Counted from the stretch's first letter, positions 16,797-26,524 are shown. The stretch is DNA of 30,418 bases from SZUA-22 sp963751695 (GCA_963751695.1 CAVVVP010000007.1:1-30418), one strand, 5' to 3'. Notes: generated from the letters alone by a model not told the origin. A program made the numbers and translations.

Positions 16797-17648
16797 GTGA
16801 AAACATTACTATTTTTATTGACTTTAACTAATACAGTCATCTTTGCACAAGATACTACGTTTAGTGCGTCCTTTGAATACAATTTGAACAGGCTAGACAG
16901 TAAAATTACAGCTGAAGTGTTAGCACTAAACAGAGCTAAACTGGACCTTGCTCATCAAATTCATAAATATATTGATTCAAATGAATATTCTTTTAAGGAT
17001 CACAATTTTAAGTCAGACGAAATTAAAACACTGATTCCATGTGTAGTCGAAATTGATGTTACTAAGAGTGAGTGGACTACTCATGAATTGAATCTGAATG
17101 TAACTAGTTTAATTGATACTACAGTCTTAACAAATCGACTTTATAAAATATCACGTATTCAAGAAGTATTAAATAAAATAAAAGAAATTAAAAATCGGTC
17201 TAATAAGGCTAATATTCAAATTGAAAGTTTAAAAAGAGCTACACTATCGGATGCTTTTCATCAGGCTGAATTTCAATTTTTAATAGAATACACGAAGAAT
17301 ATTAATGTTTTAAAAGAAGAACAACTTTTTCATAATGGATATTTGGCTTACTTTAGCATGGAGCACGATACCTCTATTAGCTATTTTAGAAAAATGATCG
17401 AATTAAATCCCGAAAACGATCTAGGTTATTACTTCATCGCACAAAACTATACTGCCTTGGGTGAGGATGATAATGCTATAAAATATTATACAAAAACTTT
17501 AGAGTTAAGCCCAAGATTTGCAGAGGCTACCTATAATTTGGGAGTTCAATACACAAAAAAAGGAAATGAGTACTCCGCCAATAGATATTTAAGCAGAGCT
17601 GCTAAATTGAATCACCAAAAAGCTAAAATGTTGTTGGGACCGTTTTGA
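16797..17648 (+). CDS. Secreted TPR-repeat protein
   Basis: I chose GTG at 16797 because it gives a clean signal peptide (KTLLFLLTLTNTVIFA, then QD) and AACGAGAGA precedes it. A frame start at 16770 would add nine residues ahead of the signal. The mature N-terminal half is helical and charged, with no recognised domain (RLDSKITAEVLALNRAKLD onwards). The C-terminal half holds about three tetratricopeptide repeats (DTSISYFRKMIELNPEND, then DNAIKYYTKTLELSPRFAEA, then ANRYLSRAAKL). TPR proteins act as protein-binding scaffolds. It is divergent from the DNRLRE lipoprotein and followed after about 90 bases by a small gene on the same strand. The gene is intact, about 283 residues. Confidence 0.7.
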   Translation: MKTLLFLLTLTNTVIFAQDTTFSASFEYNLNRLDSKITAEVLALNRAKLDLAHQIHKYIDSNEYSFKDHNFKSDEIKTLIPCVVEIDVTKSEWTTHELNLNVTSLIDTTVLTNRLYKISRIQEVLNKIKEIKNRSNKANIQIESLKRATLSDAFHQAEFQFLIEYTKNINVLKEEQLFHNGYLAYFSMEHDTSISYFRKMIELNPENDLGYYFIAQNYTALGEDDNAIKYYTKTLELSPRFAEATYNLGVQYTKKGNEYSANRYLSRAAKLNHQKAKMLLGPF

Positions 17649-17741
17649 AAATCTTTGTGTTCTTCATCTTTAATCTACTCCTTGAAACTTAAACTATTTG
17701 ATATTAACTTATTAAGAATTATAAATCTATTTAAGGAATAA

Positions 17742-18041
17742 ATGTTTCTCAATATCGGTCTGTATCTTGAATTAAAGAAATTTATTGAGGATAACAATTA
17801 CATTTGTCCTAATACTAATAAATGGCTTGAACTTTTTCATTTACTTCAAGTTGCCCCTGTTCACAATAAGGAATTAAACCTAGAAGTCCCCTATCTTCAA
17901 GATAAATGGGATACATCTTCAGTCTCAGAGAAAAGAGCACGTTTTTATGAACAGCTTGAATTTGGTTTTAAAAATGGAAATATGGTTGAAGTAGATAAGT
18001 TTCTCAGAAGACTAAAAGAGAGTGAGTGGTTTAAAGGATAA
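17742..18041 (+). CDS. Conserved-looking small protein of unknown function
   Basis: 99 residues, soluble, charged, mostly helical by appearance, with no signal peptide. AAGGAATAA lies just upstream of the ATG, and a strong terminator follows at 18066-18102, so this is likely a real gene. A segment rich in Lys and Glu (EKRARFYEQLEFGF) and an N-terminal ELKKFIEDNN are visible. I recognise no family. It may be co-transcribed with the TPR gene, since no terminator lies between them. Confidence 0.55.
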   Translation: MFLNIGLYLELKKFIEDNNYICPNTNKWLELFHLLQVAPVHNKELNLEVPYLQDKWDTSSVSEKRARFYEQLEFGFKNGNMVEVDKFLRRLKESEWFKG

Positions 18042-18065
18042 TTTTTATGCGAAGACTATCTTATT

Positions 18066-18102
18066 AGGTGAGAAGAACTTGGCTGGGACTTCTCACCTTT
18101 TT
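18066..18102 (+). terminator. Rho-independent terminator, 10-bp stem
   Basis: AGGTGAGAAG pairs perfectly with CTTCTCACCT across the loop AACTTGGCTGGGA, followed by a T-run. It lies 25 bases past the 99-aa gene. An almost identical hairpin with the same loop occurs at 22494-22534. Confidence 0.9.
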
Positions 18103-18138
18103 AATTGTTTTATTTCTAATACATCAAAAAGCGTTATT

Positions 18139-18315
18139 TTATGATTTTGACTTACCCCATTTACGGGACCAGTATATTCCATTGCCTAATAAAACAATTC
18201 CAAGTATTGTAAAAAAGACACCGCTATAAATTCTACGTGAGCCTTCAGCAAAGACAAATACAATTATCGCAATCAAAATCGATAATATTCCTATAGTAAA
18301 ACTTGCTTTTTTCAT
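18139..18315 (-). CDS. 58-aa two-helix membrane protein
   Basis: A short ORF starting MKKASFTIGILSILIAIIVF, with two hydrophobic segments (about residues 5-23 and 31-48) separated by AEGSRRIYSG, and a basic tail (WSRKWGKSKS). The ATG lies 2 bases after the stop codon of the large T9SS protein, so translation is probably coupled. I recognise no family. Clear membrane architecture, basic tail and tight coupling support a real gene; its function is unknown. Confidence 0.6.
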   Translation of the reverse strand: MKKASFTIGILSILIAIIVFVFAEGSRRIYSGVFFTILGIVLLGNGIYWSRKWGKSKS

Positions 18316-18317
18316 TT

Positions 18318-20240
18318 CTACTTCATCAACACCATCTTCTTTGTTTCAACATAATCCCCAGCTACCATTCTATAGACATAAATCCCAGTTGCCAAATCCT
18401 TTGCGTCAAATAATACTGTATAAATGCCGGCATTTTGGTATTCATCAACTAGCCTCTGAACTTCCATTCCCATAATATTGTATACTTTAATTGATACTTT
18501 AGCTCCTTCCGGTAATGTATAGGAAACTTTTGAACTTGGATTGAACGGATTGGGGTAGTTCTGTAATAATGCATATTCTGTAGGTAATCCGTTTTCATCC
18601 AATTTAACAGATGTAACTAATAGACTAAAAGACCATTCTTCACTCCAAGGACCAGTTCCGGCTTCGTTTGATGCCCTTACTCTCCAATGATACTTACCAC
18701 TTACTAATTCCTCATTGACTTTATATTCAAGAATATCTGATATAAAACTAACAATTGTGGAGCTATAATCGGGATCATTATCCATTTGGATTTCATAATT
18801 GTCTGCAGTTTCAATTTCTTCCCAATCTAGAGTTGGGTTTTCTTCCGAAATCTGAGTTCCATTTTCTGGAAATATTAATGTCGGTGCAATAGGTACAGTA
18901 ACTATTTTAACTGTCCAGGATGATGTGTAAGAACTAGTACCAGCATCATTCTTAGATCTTACCCTCCAAGTATGTTCTCCTCCAGATAAGTCACTGTTAG
19001 GTGTATAAGTACTTTCAGTGACTTCTATAGCTTGACTACTATCAATCTGTATCTCATAGCTTATTGCCCCACTTACATCATCCCAATCAAACGTTGGTGT
19101 CTGATCTATAGTACTGCTCCCATCACTTGGAGAGGCTAATACTGGAGGTGGTGATACTGTAACTATAGTGAAAGTCCAGGAAGTTGTATAAGCACTTACA
19201 CCAGCATCATTCTTAGATCTTACCCTCCAAGTATGTTCTCCTCCAGATAAGTCACTGTTAGGTGTATAAGTACTTTCAGTGACTTCTATAGCTTGACTAC
19301 TATCAATCTGTATCTCATAGCTTATTGCCCCACTTACATCATCCCAATCAAACGTTGGTGTCTGATCTATAGTACTGCTCCCATCACTTGGAGAGGCTAA
19401 TACTGGAGGTGGTGATACTGTAACTATAGTGAAAGTCCAGGAAGTTGTATAAGCACTTACACCAGCATCATTCTTAGATCTTACCCTCCAAGTATGTTCT
19501 CCTCCAGATAAGTCACTGTTAGGTGTATAAGTACTTTCAGTGACTTCTATAGCTTGACTACTATCAATCTGTATCTCATAGCTTATTGCCCCACTTACAT
19601 CATCCCAATCAAACGTTGGTGTCTGATCTATAGTACTGCTCCCATCACTTGGAGAGGCTAATACTGGAGGTGGTGATACTGTAACTATAGTGAAAGTCCA
19701 GGAAGTTGTATAAGCACTTACACCAGCATCATTCTTAGATCTTACCCTCCAAGTATGTTCTCCTCCAGATAAGTCACTGTTAGGTGTATAAGTACTTTCA
19801 GTGACTTCTATAGCTTGACTACTATCAATCTGTATCTCATAGCTTGTTGCCCCACTTACATCATCCCAATCAAAAGTTGGTGCCTGATCTATTGTACTGC
19901 TCCCATTACTTGGAGAAACCAATACTGGTGGTGGTGACACTGTAACTATAGTGAAAGTCCAGGAAGTTGTATAAGCACTTACACCAGCATCATTTTTAGA
20001 TCTTACCCTCCAAGTATGTTCTCCACCAGATAAGTCGCTGTTAGGTGTATAAGTACTTTGAGTAACTTCTATAGCTTGACTACTATCAATCTGTATCTCA
20101 TAACTTGTTGCCCCACTTACATCATCCCAATCAAAAGTTGGTGCCTGATCTATTGTACTGCTCCCATTACTTGGAGAAACCAATACTGGTGGTGGTGACA
20201 CTGTAACTATAGTGAAAGTCCAAGGAAGTTGTATAAGCAC
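18318..20240 (-). CDS. Fragment: Fn3-like repeats plus T9SS sorting domain
   Basis: C-terminal, open part of the deacetylase-like protein (640 residues as one frame). It carries five of the six near-identical 87-residue repeats (each with FDWDDVSGA, YEIQIDSSQ and HTWRVRSKNDAG), a diverged seventh repeat (LDWEEIETADNYEIQMD) and the sorting domain. The apparent start inside a repeat is an artefact of the upstream frameshift. Confidence 0.75.
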   Translation of the reverse strand: MLIQLPWTFTIVTVSPPPVLVSPSNGSSTIDQAPTFDWDDVSGATSYEIQIDSSQAIEVTQSTYTPNSDLSGGEHTWRVRSKNDAGVSAYTTSWTFTIVTVSPPPVLVSPSNGSSTIDQAPTFDWDDVSGATSYEIQIDSSQAIEVTESTYTPNSDLSGGEHTWRVRSKNDAGVSAYTTSWTFTIVTVSPPPVLASPSDGSSTIDQTPTFDWDDVSGAISYEIQIDSSQAIEVTESTYTPNSDLSGGEHTWRVRSKNDAGVSAYTTSWTFTIVTVSPPPVLASPSDGSSTIDQTPTFDWDDVSGAISYEIQIDSSQAIEVTESTYTPNSDLSGGEHTWRVRSKNDAGVSAYTTSWTFTIVTVSPPPVLASPSDGSSTIDQTPTFDWDDVSGAISYEIQIDSSQAIEVTESTYTPNSDLSGGEHTWRVRSKNDAGTSSYTSSWTVKIVTVPIAPTLIFPENGTQISEENPTLDWEEIETADNYEIQMDNDPDYSSTIVSFISDILEYKVNEELVSGKYHWRVRASNEAGTGPWSEEWSFSLLVTSVKLDENGLPTEYALLQNYPNPFNPSSKVSYTLPEGAKVSIKVYNIMGMEVQRLVDEYQNAGIYTVLFDAKDLATGIYVYRMVAGDYVETKKMVLMK

Positions 20241-22109
20241 TTACACCAGCATCATTTTTCAGATCTTACCCTCCAAGTATGTTCTCCACCAGATAAGTCA
20301 CTAGTTAGGTGTATAAGTACTTTGAGTAACTTCTATAGCTTGACTACTATCAATCTGTATCTCATAGCTTATTGCCCCACTTACATCATCCCAATCAAAC
20401 GTTGGTGTCTGATCTATAGTACTGCTCCCATCACTTGGAGAGGCTAATACTGGAGGTGGTGAAATTTCATTAATTTGAGCCGATTTTAGAGACATACCAC
20501 TAATTTTTACTTCGCCAGTAACAAATTCGGTACAGAAAATACCAACATAAATTGTGTTAATTGAATCAGGAATAAATAATGATTTATTCTCTGTTAAGCT
20601 TTGTGAAAGATCGTATTTTGTCCATTCTTGATTCTCTGCTGGAAGTTTATGCCGGGAAATTTCAGATCCAATTTCGAACTTGACTGTAATAAAACTTCCT
20701 TCACTACCTTTAGTCCATATTTCAAATTTGTTTTCACCTTTTTCTATTCCACCTAAATCTGGAATTGTAGTCATCCTATCAACTTTGTTTATTTTAATGG
20801 AATAATTCTCAGCCACAGGTGCCCCGTCAGTAGTATCAAGTCTGCTTTCGTAATAAACTGGATTTAGATGATAACCATCTGGTATATTGTTTCCATCAAT
20901 ATCTGAGTTTAAGGGTGGCATTACTTCTGCATATGGGTTTTGAACTGTCTTATATAGATGATTCGCTCCAATAACTTTGAGTTGCCACAGGTATTTCATT
21001 TACTTGCAGCCAGTCTAACAATGCTTCTGTTTTATATAGAGTAACCACTAAGTTTACCTAATGAATCACCAAATGTTGAATGATTAAAGAGAACATGATG
21101 CTTTGCAACTCCATCAGCAATAATAGTTTTCATTTCCTCCAAGGCTAGTTCATCAAGTGGAATGTTACCTCTCATACCAAATTCACGATATTGTTCATCA
21201 TTATCTTCGTTATAAGTTTTGACTATAGCAGTTTCTGAATCATAAACAGATCCTGAAATGTAATCTAAGTAAGAACCTAACTGATTCGCCAAATCTTTTG
21301 TTCTGACAGTTGGTAATTTTCCACTAGGATGGTTCCAAATGAAAGGGCGCTCAATTCCATAGTGTTCTGATAGTTTTAGGGATTCATTCCCTAAAAGAGA
21401 TCAATGCTTCTTCAGTTAAATGAATATCTTCATTAGAGAAAAGGTAATATTGAACATTAGACATTTCTCCCAAATCAATAGAGTCACCATACACATCTGT
21501 AATTTCTAAACTATTCTGAGTGCCAAAATAATGTTAATTAAAACGAGTCTATTTAATGAAGGAAAATAGAGAAAATTTTCATCTTCTTTGAAGGAACTAA
21601 ATTCGTTTTCACCAAAAACTTTGTTGTTAAAAATATTAACATATCCCTCTGTTTTACTTTTCAAAGGATCTAAAGGGGCAAACTCTAAACAAACCTTATC
21701 CCCGATTAAATTTTGAACACCTGGAGCATTTTTATAATCAAGGGGCTCAAAGATCGTAATGAAATAATTTGTCCTATAATTTGGAGTTGCATCAATAAGT
21801 TCATGTCCTTGCATTTGTAAAGCCTTGATTCCTTCTACATATTCATTTGCACTAACTCCTTCGCTAGCTAAACCGATGGAAAAATTAAAATTTTTATCCC
21901 CTGTCGTTGAATATTTCTGAATACTCAGAATAAGTATCAACAGAATGTGTACCATATACCCCTGAAACAAACACCACCTTTTTTTGAAGTTTCCCAACTT
22001 TCTGTCTGCTCATAACCACTATTTTGAGCTAAGCTTATAGATGATATAAAAAATAGAATAGTAAAAAGGAATATTACAACATTAAATGTTGTCTCTGTTA
22101 TTTGCCCAT
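18318..22109 (-). CDS. T9SS-secreted polysaccharide-deacetylase-like protein with tandem Fn3 repeats (frameshifted)
   Basis: One long secreted protein broken by about eight indels. The ATG at 22109 has GGAG upstream. A shifted frame gives the signal peptide (VVIFLFTILFFISSISLAQ). Next comes VFVSGVYGTHSVDTYSEYSE, then a segment with HELIDATPNYRTNYF that resembles a degenerate NodB-type polysaccharide deacetylase, ending near WLQVNEIPVATQSYW and NSDIDGNNIPDGY. A beta-sandwich region follows (about 20500-20800). Six near-identical fibronectin type III-like repeats of 87 residues come next, then one diverged repeat, then the T9SS type A sorting domain (NYPNPFNPSSKVSYTL to MVLMK). The main fragments are 21506-21997, 21032-21292, 20301-20999 and 18318-20240. 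The product is likely exported across the outer membrane and attached to or released from the surface. The catalytic residues of a true deacetylase could not be confirmed. Confidence 0.65.
18894..20462 (-). repeat. Six tandem 261-bp repeats (87 aa each)
   Basis: The landmark CAGCATCATT occurs at 18941, 19202, 19463, 19724, 19985 and 20247, a spacing of 261, 261, 261, 261 and 262. Three neighbouring units look identical or nearly so, and two sequence variants occur (ASPSDG and VSPSNG types). The array encodes Fn3-like domains and is in phase with the gene, apart from three inserted bases in the unit at about 20207-20462. Confidence 0.92.
20301..20999 (-). CDS. Fragment: middle of deacetylase-like protein
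   Basis: Open segment from NPYAEVMPPLNSDIDG through a carbohydrate-binding-like beta-sandwich (GENKFEIWTKGSEG, EWTKYDLSQSL, IYVGIFCTEFVTGEVKI) into the first Fn3-like repeat, where three single-base insertions (near 20222, 20260 and 20303) break the frame. Confidence 0.6.
   Translation of the reverse strand: MKYLWQLKVIGANHLYKTVQNPYAEVMPPLNSDIDGNNIPDGYHLNPVYYESRLDTTDGAPVAENYSIKINKVDRMTTIPDLGGIEKGENKFEIWTKGSEGSFITVKFEIGSEISRHKLPAENQEWTKYDLSQSLTENKSLFIPDSINTIYVGIFCTEFVTGEVKISGMSLKSAQINEISPPPVLASPSDGSSTIDQTPTFDWDDVSGAISYEIQIDSSQAIEVTQSTYTPN
21506..21997 (-). CDS. Fragment: N-terminal deacetylase-like region
   Basis: From about DKNFNFSIGLASEG the frame is sound: SANEYVEGIKALQMQGHELI, then DATPNYRTNYF and KVCLEFAPLDP. 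Its first 30 residues are out of frame; the correct sequence there reads KKVVFVSGVYGTHSVDTYSE one base over. The segment continues at 21032-21292 (GSYLDYISGSVYDSET). Confidence 0.55.
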   Translation of the reverse strand: MGNFKKRWCLFQGYMVHILLILILSIQKYSTTGDKNFNFSIGLASEGVSANEYVEGIKALQMQGHELIDATPNYRTNYFITIFEPLDYKNAPGVQNLIGDKVCLEFAPLDPLKSKTEGYVNIFNNKVFGENEFSSFKEDENFLYFPSLNRLVLINIILALRIV

Positions 22110-22568
22110 AATAATATCTCCAGTAAAATGCTTCTTAATCAATAAATTTTTGGTTGGTTCACGTTAATATTCAATTATTAAGCCAAAATAATAGTTCAAT
22201 TAGGTCATTTTTATGCTACTATTTAAGAGTATTTTACTACCATTTTAAGAACTTTTCCCAAATGAAATCAATAGCTAAATCATACCTTAAAAACTAATTA
22301 TTGTAATTTGATTTAGTAATAATGATTATACAATGTTTGAACGCTTTCAATTGACAATCCTATCCCAATCTTTTAACTCCCCATAGGGTGTATCTGAGTT
22401 GAGATTTTTGGATTGAAATGAATAATTAACATCACAACTAGATTTGATATGTTGACTTATATTTAGAATGACAATACGAACAATCTTTATTGAAGGTGAG
22501 AAGAACTTGGCTGGGCCTTCTCGCCTTTTTTTTTATTCAGACGTAATTCAAAATTCCATCAAATCAGT
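22110..22568. other. Intergenic region with orphan terminator
   Basis: No convincing ORF on either strand. A TTGACA occurs at 22351 on the plus strand without a clear -10. The only defined element is the plus-strand hairpin at 22494-22534, which has no visible gene ahead of it. Confidence 0.45.
22494..22534 (+). terminator. Orphan rho-independent terminator
   Basis: AGGTGAGAAG pairs with CTTCTCGCCT (one G-U pair), followed by nine T residues. The loop AACTTGGCTGGG is identical to that of the terminator at 18066-18102. The U-run points to the plus strand, but all neighbouring genes are on the minus strand, so it may end a small RNA or be a displaced copy. Confidence 0.75.
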
Positions 22569-23378
22569 TTAGTCATAATTATGAAATTTTATGTGTAAAT
22601 GACTTTCTTCTTCACATTCATGGTTTTTATATTCTGTATAACTTCCATCTGGGAAAGTATATTTAGCATAAATATTTTTGACGTAGCTACAAACAATACT
22701 ACCAGAAGAGTTGTAAACGACCAGATAGGGTTCATTTTCATATGGTGGAACATTTGCAGCTGTGAAACCCCACTGAGAACTACCATATTCATCTGTATGA
22801 TAAGCCATAACATTCAGTGACTTGATATTAAAATCGTCATCAACCTCAATCTTTATGGTTCCAGTAGCATTACCACCTTGCCGCTCTTTATTTATAGCCC
22901 CCGTGTAAATATTATCCGTAAATGATCCATCTGTATACCAACCTGGAGACCACTCCCCTTTAGAGTGTCCGCTATCGAAATAACACTAAACATCATCTCA
23001 CAGTGTTTAAATTGAATCTCTTCATCGCATGGATTTTCATCTTCGGCTTTGTTGGAGACGTAAAATCTTATCGCAGTCCATGGTTGAGTCTTTCTTCCAA
23101 TGCTGGTAAATTGAGAAAAGTTGTGGACTACTACTTAGTTCTTTTTCGACTGCCTCATAACTTCTCATATTTCTGAATTTATCCATTTCCGCGGCATTGA
23201 TATCTTTATCACCACTTGGATACCAGATGACATTTTCGCCATTTTTATTTTTCAATGCAGTAATAATCTTGTGACCAGCACTAATGCTATTTCGTAGTTT
23301 CAATTTCCCATTTTTCATTTCTAAAGTCGCACTATGTGAAATATGTTCAAAAAATCCCTTAGATCTCGCTCCCCCCAT
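22569..23378 (-). CDS. Downstream part of ZU5-like lipoprotein (broken)
   Basis: Three frames join into a coherent protein: 23037-23378 (SKGFFEHISHSATLEMKNGK), a middle segment about 22965-23085 (FYVSNKAEDENPCDEEIQF), and the C-terminus, including 22569-22808 (YHTDEYGSSQWGFTAANVPP). No Shine-Dalgarno precedes the ATG at 23378. If the G6 run near 23375 is under-called by one base and one A is missing near 23408, the upstream gene reads straight through (VVVFFAKNEWGGARSKGF). I therefore think this is the C-terminal half of the neighbouring lipoprotein, about 520 residues in total. The domain is unrecognised. It has several Cys residues (NPCDEE, KHCEMM, HECEEE). Confidence 0.5.
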
Positions 23379-23400
23379 TCATTTTTTGCGAAAAACACCA

Positions 23401-24137
23401 CTACTCTTTTCTTTTTGACTTGATAGAGTCGATTATTTCATCCCATTTGTTATCTTTGTTGACTGATTCATCTTTCTTAAAACCGCCAACGTCTTGGAAG
23501 TATGTTCCCAAGAATGCTTGAATAGTTTCGGGCCAGTTCGAGGTATTAAAGTAATATCTGTATTTGTATTGGGATAATTTTCTTTAACCTTTCTCCAAGC
23601 CGTAGTGTCATGACAACCCCTTTGCTCAAAGTTCTCTAACAAAGATACCAAAGTTCCTTTATGGCAGTTTCCTATCGCACCCCACTTACTAAAATGTAAT
23701 ACTTCAGTTTGTGCAAATAATCCATTTTTAGAACTGATAATATCAGCACAAATACCTGTATTGAAATATTCAGCAGGATCAGATTCAAAAGATATAAAAA
23801 TCAATGGCTGATGATCTACTGGCCATTCTGATGGAAGAGGAAAACTTAAAAGTGCTGGTTTTTCCAAGATTAGTCCATCTGGCTCGAGATGAACGGCACT
23901 CGCACCCCATTCATGCATATCGGTTTCCTTGAATGAAGTTAAAATAATTTCTGTATCTTCGAGTAAACTACCTGGTGGAATTTCTAATGTGATTCCATCT
24001 CTTGTCGTTATTGTTCCTCCACTTCTAGCTTCGATGATTTTTGATGCAGGTTCTAGCTCAGGTGCGGTTGGTTCTTTCTCTTTACATGAAAATATAAAAA
24101 GAATAATAACTAATAAAATTCCAATTGCTCTTTTCAT
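23401..24137 (-). CDS. Lipoprotein with ZU5-like domain
   Basis: The lipobox is IFSC (Cys18) after a short hydrophobic signal. Residues about 35-130 match the ZU5-type beta domain, with GGTITTRDGITLEIPPGSL, EIILTSF and LEPDGLILEKPALLSFPLP. Such domains are common in secreted and surface proteins, where they serve as structural or assembly modules. The frame drifts near 23510; the corrected reading is LGTYFQDVGGFKKDESVNKD, ending KSKRKE at 23401. AACTTGGAGGAATAA just upstream is a strong Shine-Dalgarno, 20 bases after the T9SS beta-helix gene, so the two are co-transcribed. It probably continues into 22569-23378. Confidence 0.7.
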
Positions 24138-24157
24138 TTATTCCTCCAAGTTTATAT

Positions 24158-24584
24158 TTACTTCATCAAAACCATCTTCTTTGTTTCTAACAAAATCACC
24201 AGCCTGTATTCTGTAGAGGTATATTCCGCTAGTTAAGTTTGAGGCATTAAATTCAACTTCATAATTACCCACCGATTGTTCTTTGTTGACCAGTGTTGCT
24301 ATCTCTCTACCCAAGACATCAAATACTTTTAGTGTCACAATACTTTGTTTTGGGATTGAGTAGTTGATTTTTGTTGTAGGATTAAATGGATTCGGATAAT
24401 TAGGATATAGTATGAACTCTTCTAGAGAAAAGTTATCATAGGTTGTTTTCACAGAAGTAATTTCTTCAACATTGATTTGAAAAGCTTCGCTTACAATATC
24501 ACCCACATAAACATTCACAAGAGTATTACCTCCAGAAATTGCAGTAATTATTCCAGATCCTTTTCCTTCACTGTCTGTGAGCAT
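24158..24584 (-). CDS. Fragment: T9SS sorting domain of beta-helix protein
   Basis: Carries an Ig-like linker end (NTLVNVYVGDIVSEAFQINV) and the sorting domain (PNYPNPFNPTTKINYSIP, VFDVLGREIATLVN, SGIYLYRIQAGDFV). The final residues are out of frame in the open reading, and the corrected stop is at 24158. In-frame starts here are artefacts. Confidence 0.65.
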
Positions 24585-26501
24585 TTGACCATCTGTGGAA
24601 CATAGCTACTTGTGGATTAGTACTTGAAAAGAATACGTACTTATTTGCTTCCGGAGTGCCATCTGATTTTGTTACCTCCACAACTATTTCCAATTCTTGA
24701 CCCTCATTCATCGAGGGTATTGAAGTATTTAAATATTTACTTTATTATCTGTAGTATAATAACTACCAAAATCGATTGGACCAAGGTTATTTCCTTCCTC
24801 ATCATCAAATAATTTGTTATCAATTTTTATAGTATCATTCTCCCCCCAATTATTGAATAAAGCATATAAGACCTCCGGTGAATATCCAAATCTTACTATG
24901 TGATAGCTTTTATTCTCACTAAAGGTATTTTGTCCACTTAAATTGGGAGTTTGCATTGTCCCAAATTAGACTAAATTCTTCTTTATAGTATTTTCTTCAA
25001 AGATAAGAGAATCACCTACGATCCCTCCGGAAAAATTTGGAAATAAAACTAATCCTAGAGAAGAATTATAGTCACCACAAAGAATATTACCTTTAAAAGT
25101 AACTCTACGGTCAAAATCAATTGAAAATATAAGGTACATGATGTATTAGTTGGTTCATAGACTCCCGAACCTTCAAAAAAATTATTAATTATGAGATTAT
25201 TTGATACTATTGCTGGACTATTTGTGCTTTTACAAACAATATCTCCAATTGGTCCACCGCTATATGAATTTGTTGGCGAGTATGTACCTCCAAGTGTATT
25301 GTTGCGTAGCTCATTCTTTTTTGAAAAATTCACCTTTGAATCCAAATAAACAATACTTGAAACCATATCTTTACTTAGCAGATTCGTGTAGTCCACAAAA
25401 TTTAATTACATTTCTATGTATCTTGATTTCAGATTTTGAATTTTTTACATACAAAGCAATCCCATCATTACTATTAGATGATTCTGTGTATTTTAAAATT
25501 TCTAAGCAAATTATTTGAAATGCTTCCAGAACTGTATATGATTTTGATCCCCTTCCCAGATTCACCATTACCACTAATACTATTTTTACTTCGTGTTATG
25601 TTTTTGCCAACCAAGTCAATTGCTTGAGCGGTGACATTATGAATTTCATTATTCTGAATAATTACATTTTGTAGTTTGTTTGATACAGTTCCACCCTCAA
25701 GTCCTACATTAACAATATCAATCTTGTTATGCATTATTTTATTTACTCCCCAAAAGGAAATACCTTTATCTGCTCTATAAATTGAATTATTAGTTATTTC
25801 AATTTCGGAATTAAGTGAACTTCCAGCTGAAATGCCTCCATCCCAAAAATAACAATCCTCTATAGTCGAATATTTGTTCGATTGGAGATGAATGTTAGGG
25901 TATTGTCCCGTAACAAAATCCCCAACTCTATGAAAAGAACAATTGGAGATTTTCATATTTACACCTTGACTGAATATCATTGGATTATTATCATCTCCAT
26001 CAAGACTTATCTCAGAATTTTCAATTTTTAAAGTGGGTGTGGCTGTCAGATTATTTTCCCAAGTCTCCATCACACTGATCGACACATTTTCAAATCTACA
26101 ATCAATGATATATGCCCTACATTTCCAGAGTGAAATACCTCTCGGATCATCTCCGCCTGAAATCTACAATCATTTGAAGCTGTGAATACTGTATTTCTGC
26201 TAATGGTTAAGCCATATCCATTGTAAAAATATAATTGTGAATTTCTCACACTTAAATGAGCATATTCAATATCCATCCCTTGCATAAATATAATAATAGC
26301 ATTTTCAATTCTTACTGTTACATTTGGATCATATGCACCAATCCCTTGCTCAAACGTATGCGAACCCGTTAATGTAGTATATCTTAATATAATAATTTGA
26401 GCATTTGTGAAGGATTGAGTAATCAGAAAAGCAATTATGAGCACGACATGAACTTTAGAAGAGCTTATAAACAATTTACTTTTATTAATTATATTATTCA
26501 T
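24158..26501 (-). CDS. T9SS-secreted parallel beta-helix protein (frameshifted)
   Basis: A signal peptide (VVLIIAFLITQSFTNAQ) is followed by right-handed beta-helix coils rich in Asn and small hydrophobics (ENSEISLDGDDNNP, ITNNSIYRADKGISFWG, IIQNNEIHNVTAQAIDL), as in pectate-lyase-fold and adhesin-type proteins. The end is a T9SS type A sorting domain (YPNYPNPFNPTTKINYS, then SGIYLYRIQAGDFV). At least six indels break it. The fragments are 26070-26501, 25474-26085, 25371-25574, 25055-25396, 24729-24956 and 24158-24584. At the very end, removing one A near 24190 gives VETKKMVLMK and a stop at 24158, identical to the ending of the other sorting domain. It lies 24 bases downstream of the protease-like gene. 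Polysaccharide binding or cleavage is possible, but no catalytic triad was seen. Confidence 0.65.
25474..26085 (-). CDS. Fragment: beta-helix coils
   Basis: Central open segment of the beta-helix protein. Regular coils can be counted by the recurring Asn-ladder positions (KISNCSFHRVGDF, TIEDCYFWDGGIS, NKIDIVNVGLEGG, NSISGNGESGKGIKIIYS). Both ends run out of frame into neighbouring fragments. Confidence 0.55.
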   Translation of the reverse strand: MSISVMETWENNLTATPTLKIENSEISLDGDDNNPMIFSQGVNMKISNCSFHRVGDFVTGQYPNIHLQSNKYSTIEDCYFWDGGISAGSSLNSEIEITNNSIYRADKGISFWGVNKIMHNKIDIVNVGLEGGTVSNKLQNVIIQNNEIHNVTAQAIDLVGKNITRSKNSISGNGESGKGIKIIYSSGSISNNLLRNFKIHRII

Positions 26502-26524
26502 ATGTATAACCCCAATTTAAAATA

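Noticed and set aside
18318..20463. 261-bp repeats as a possible CRISPR or satellite
   Set aside because: The unit is far too long for CRISPR, and the repeats encode in-phase Fn3-like domains, so they are a coding tandem array.
22199..22500. Small plus-strand gene upstream of the orphan terminator
   Set aside because: ATG-started frames are under 15 codons, and nothing coding-like was found; a non-coding RNA remains possible.
24138..24160. Alternative ending of the beta-helix protein at 24138
   Set aside because: The longer frame ends in NLEE, with no likeness to sorting domains, while a one-base correction gives the standard MVLMK ending.
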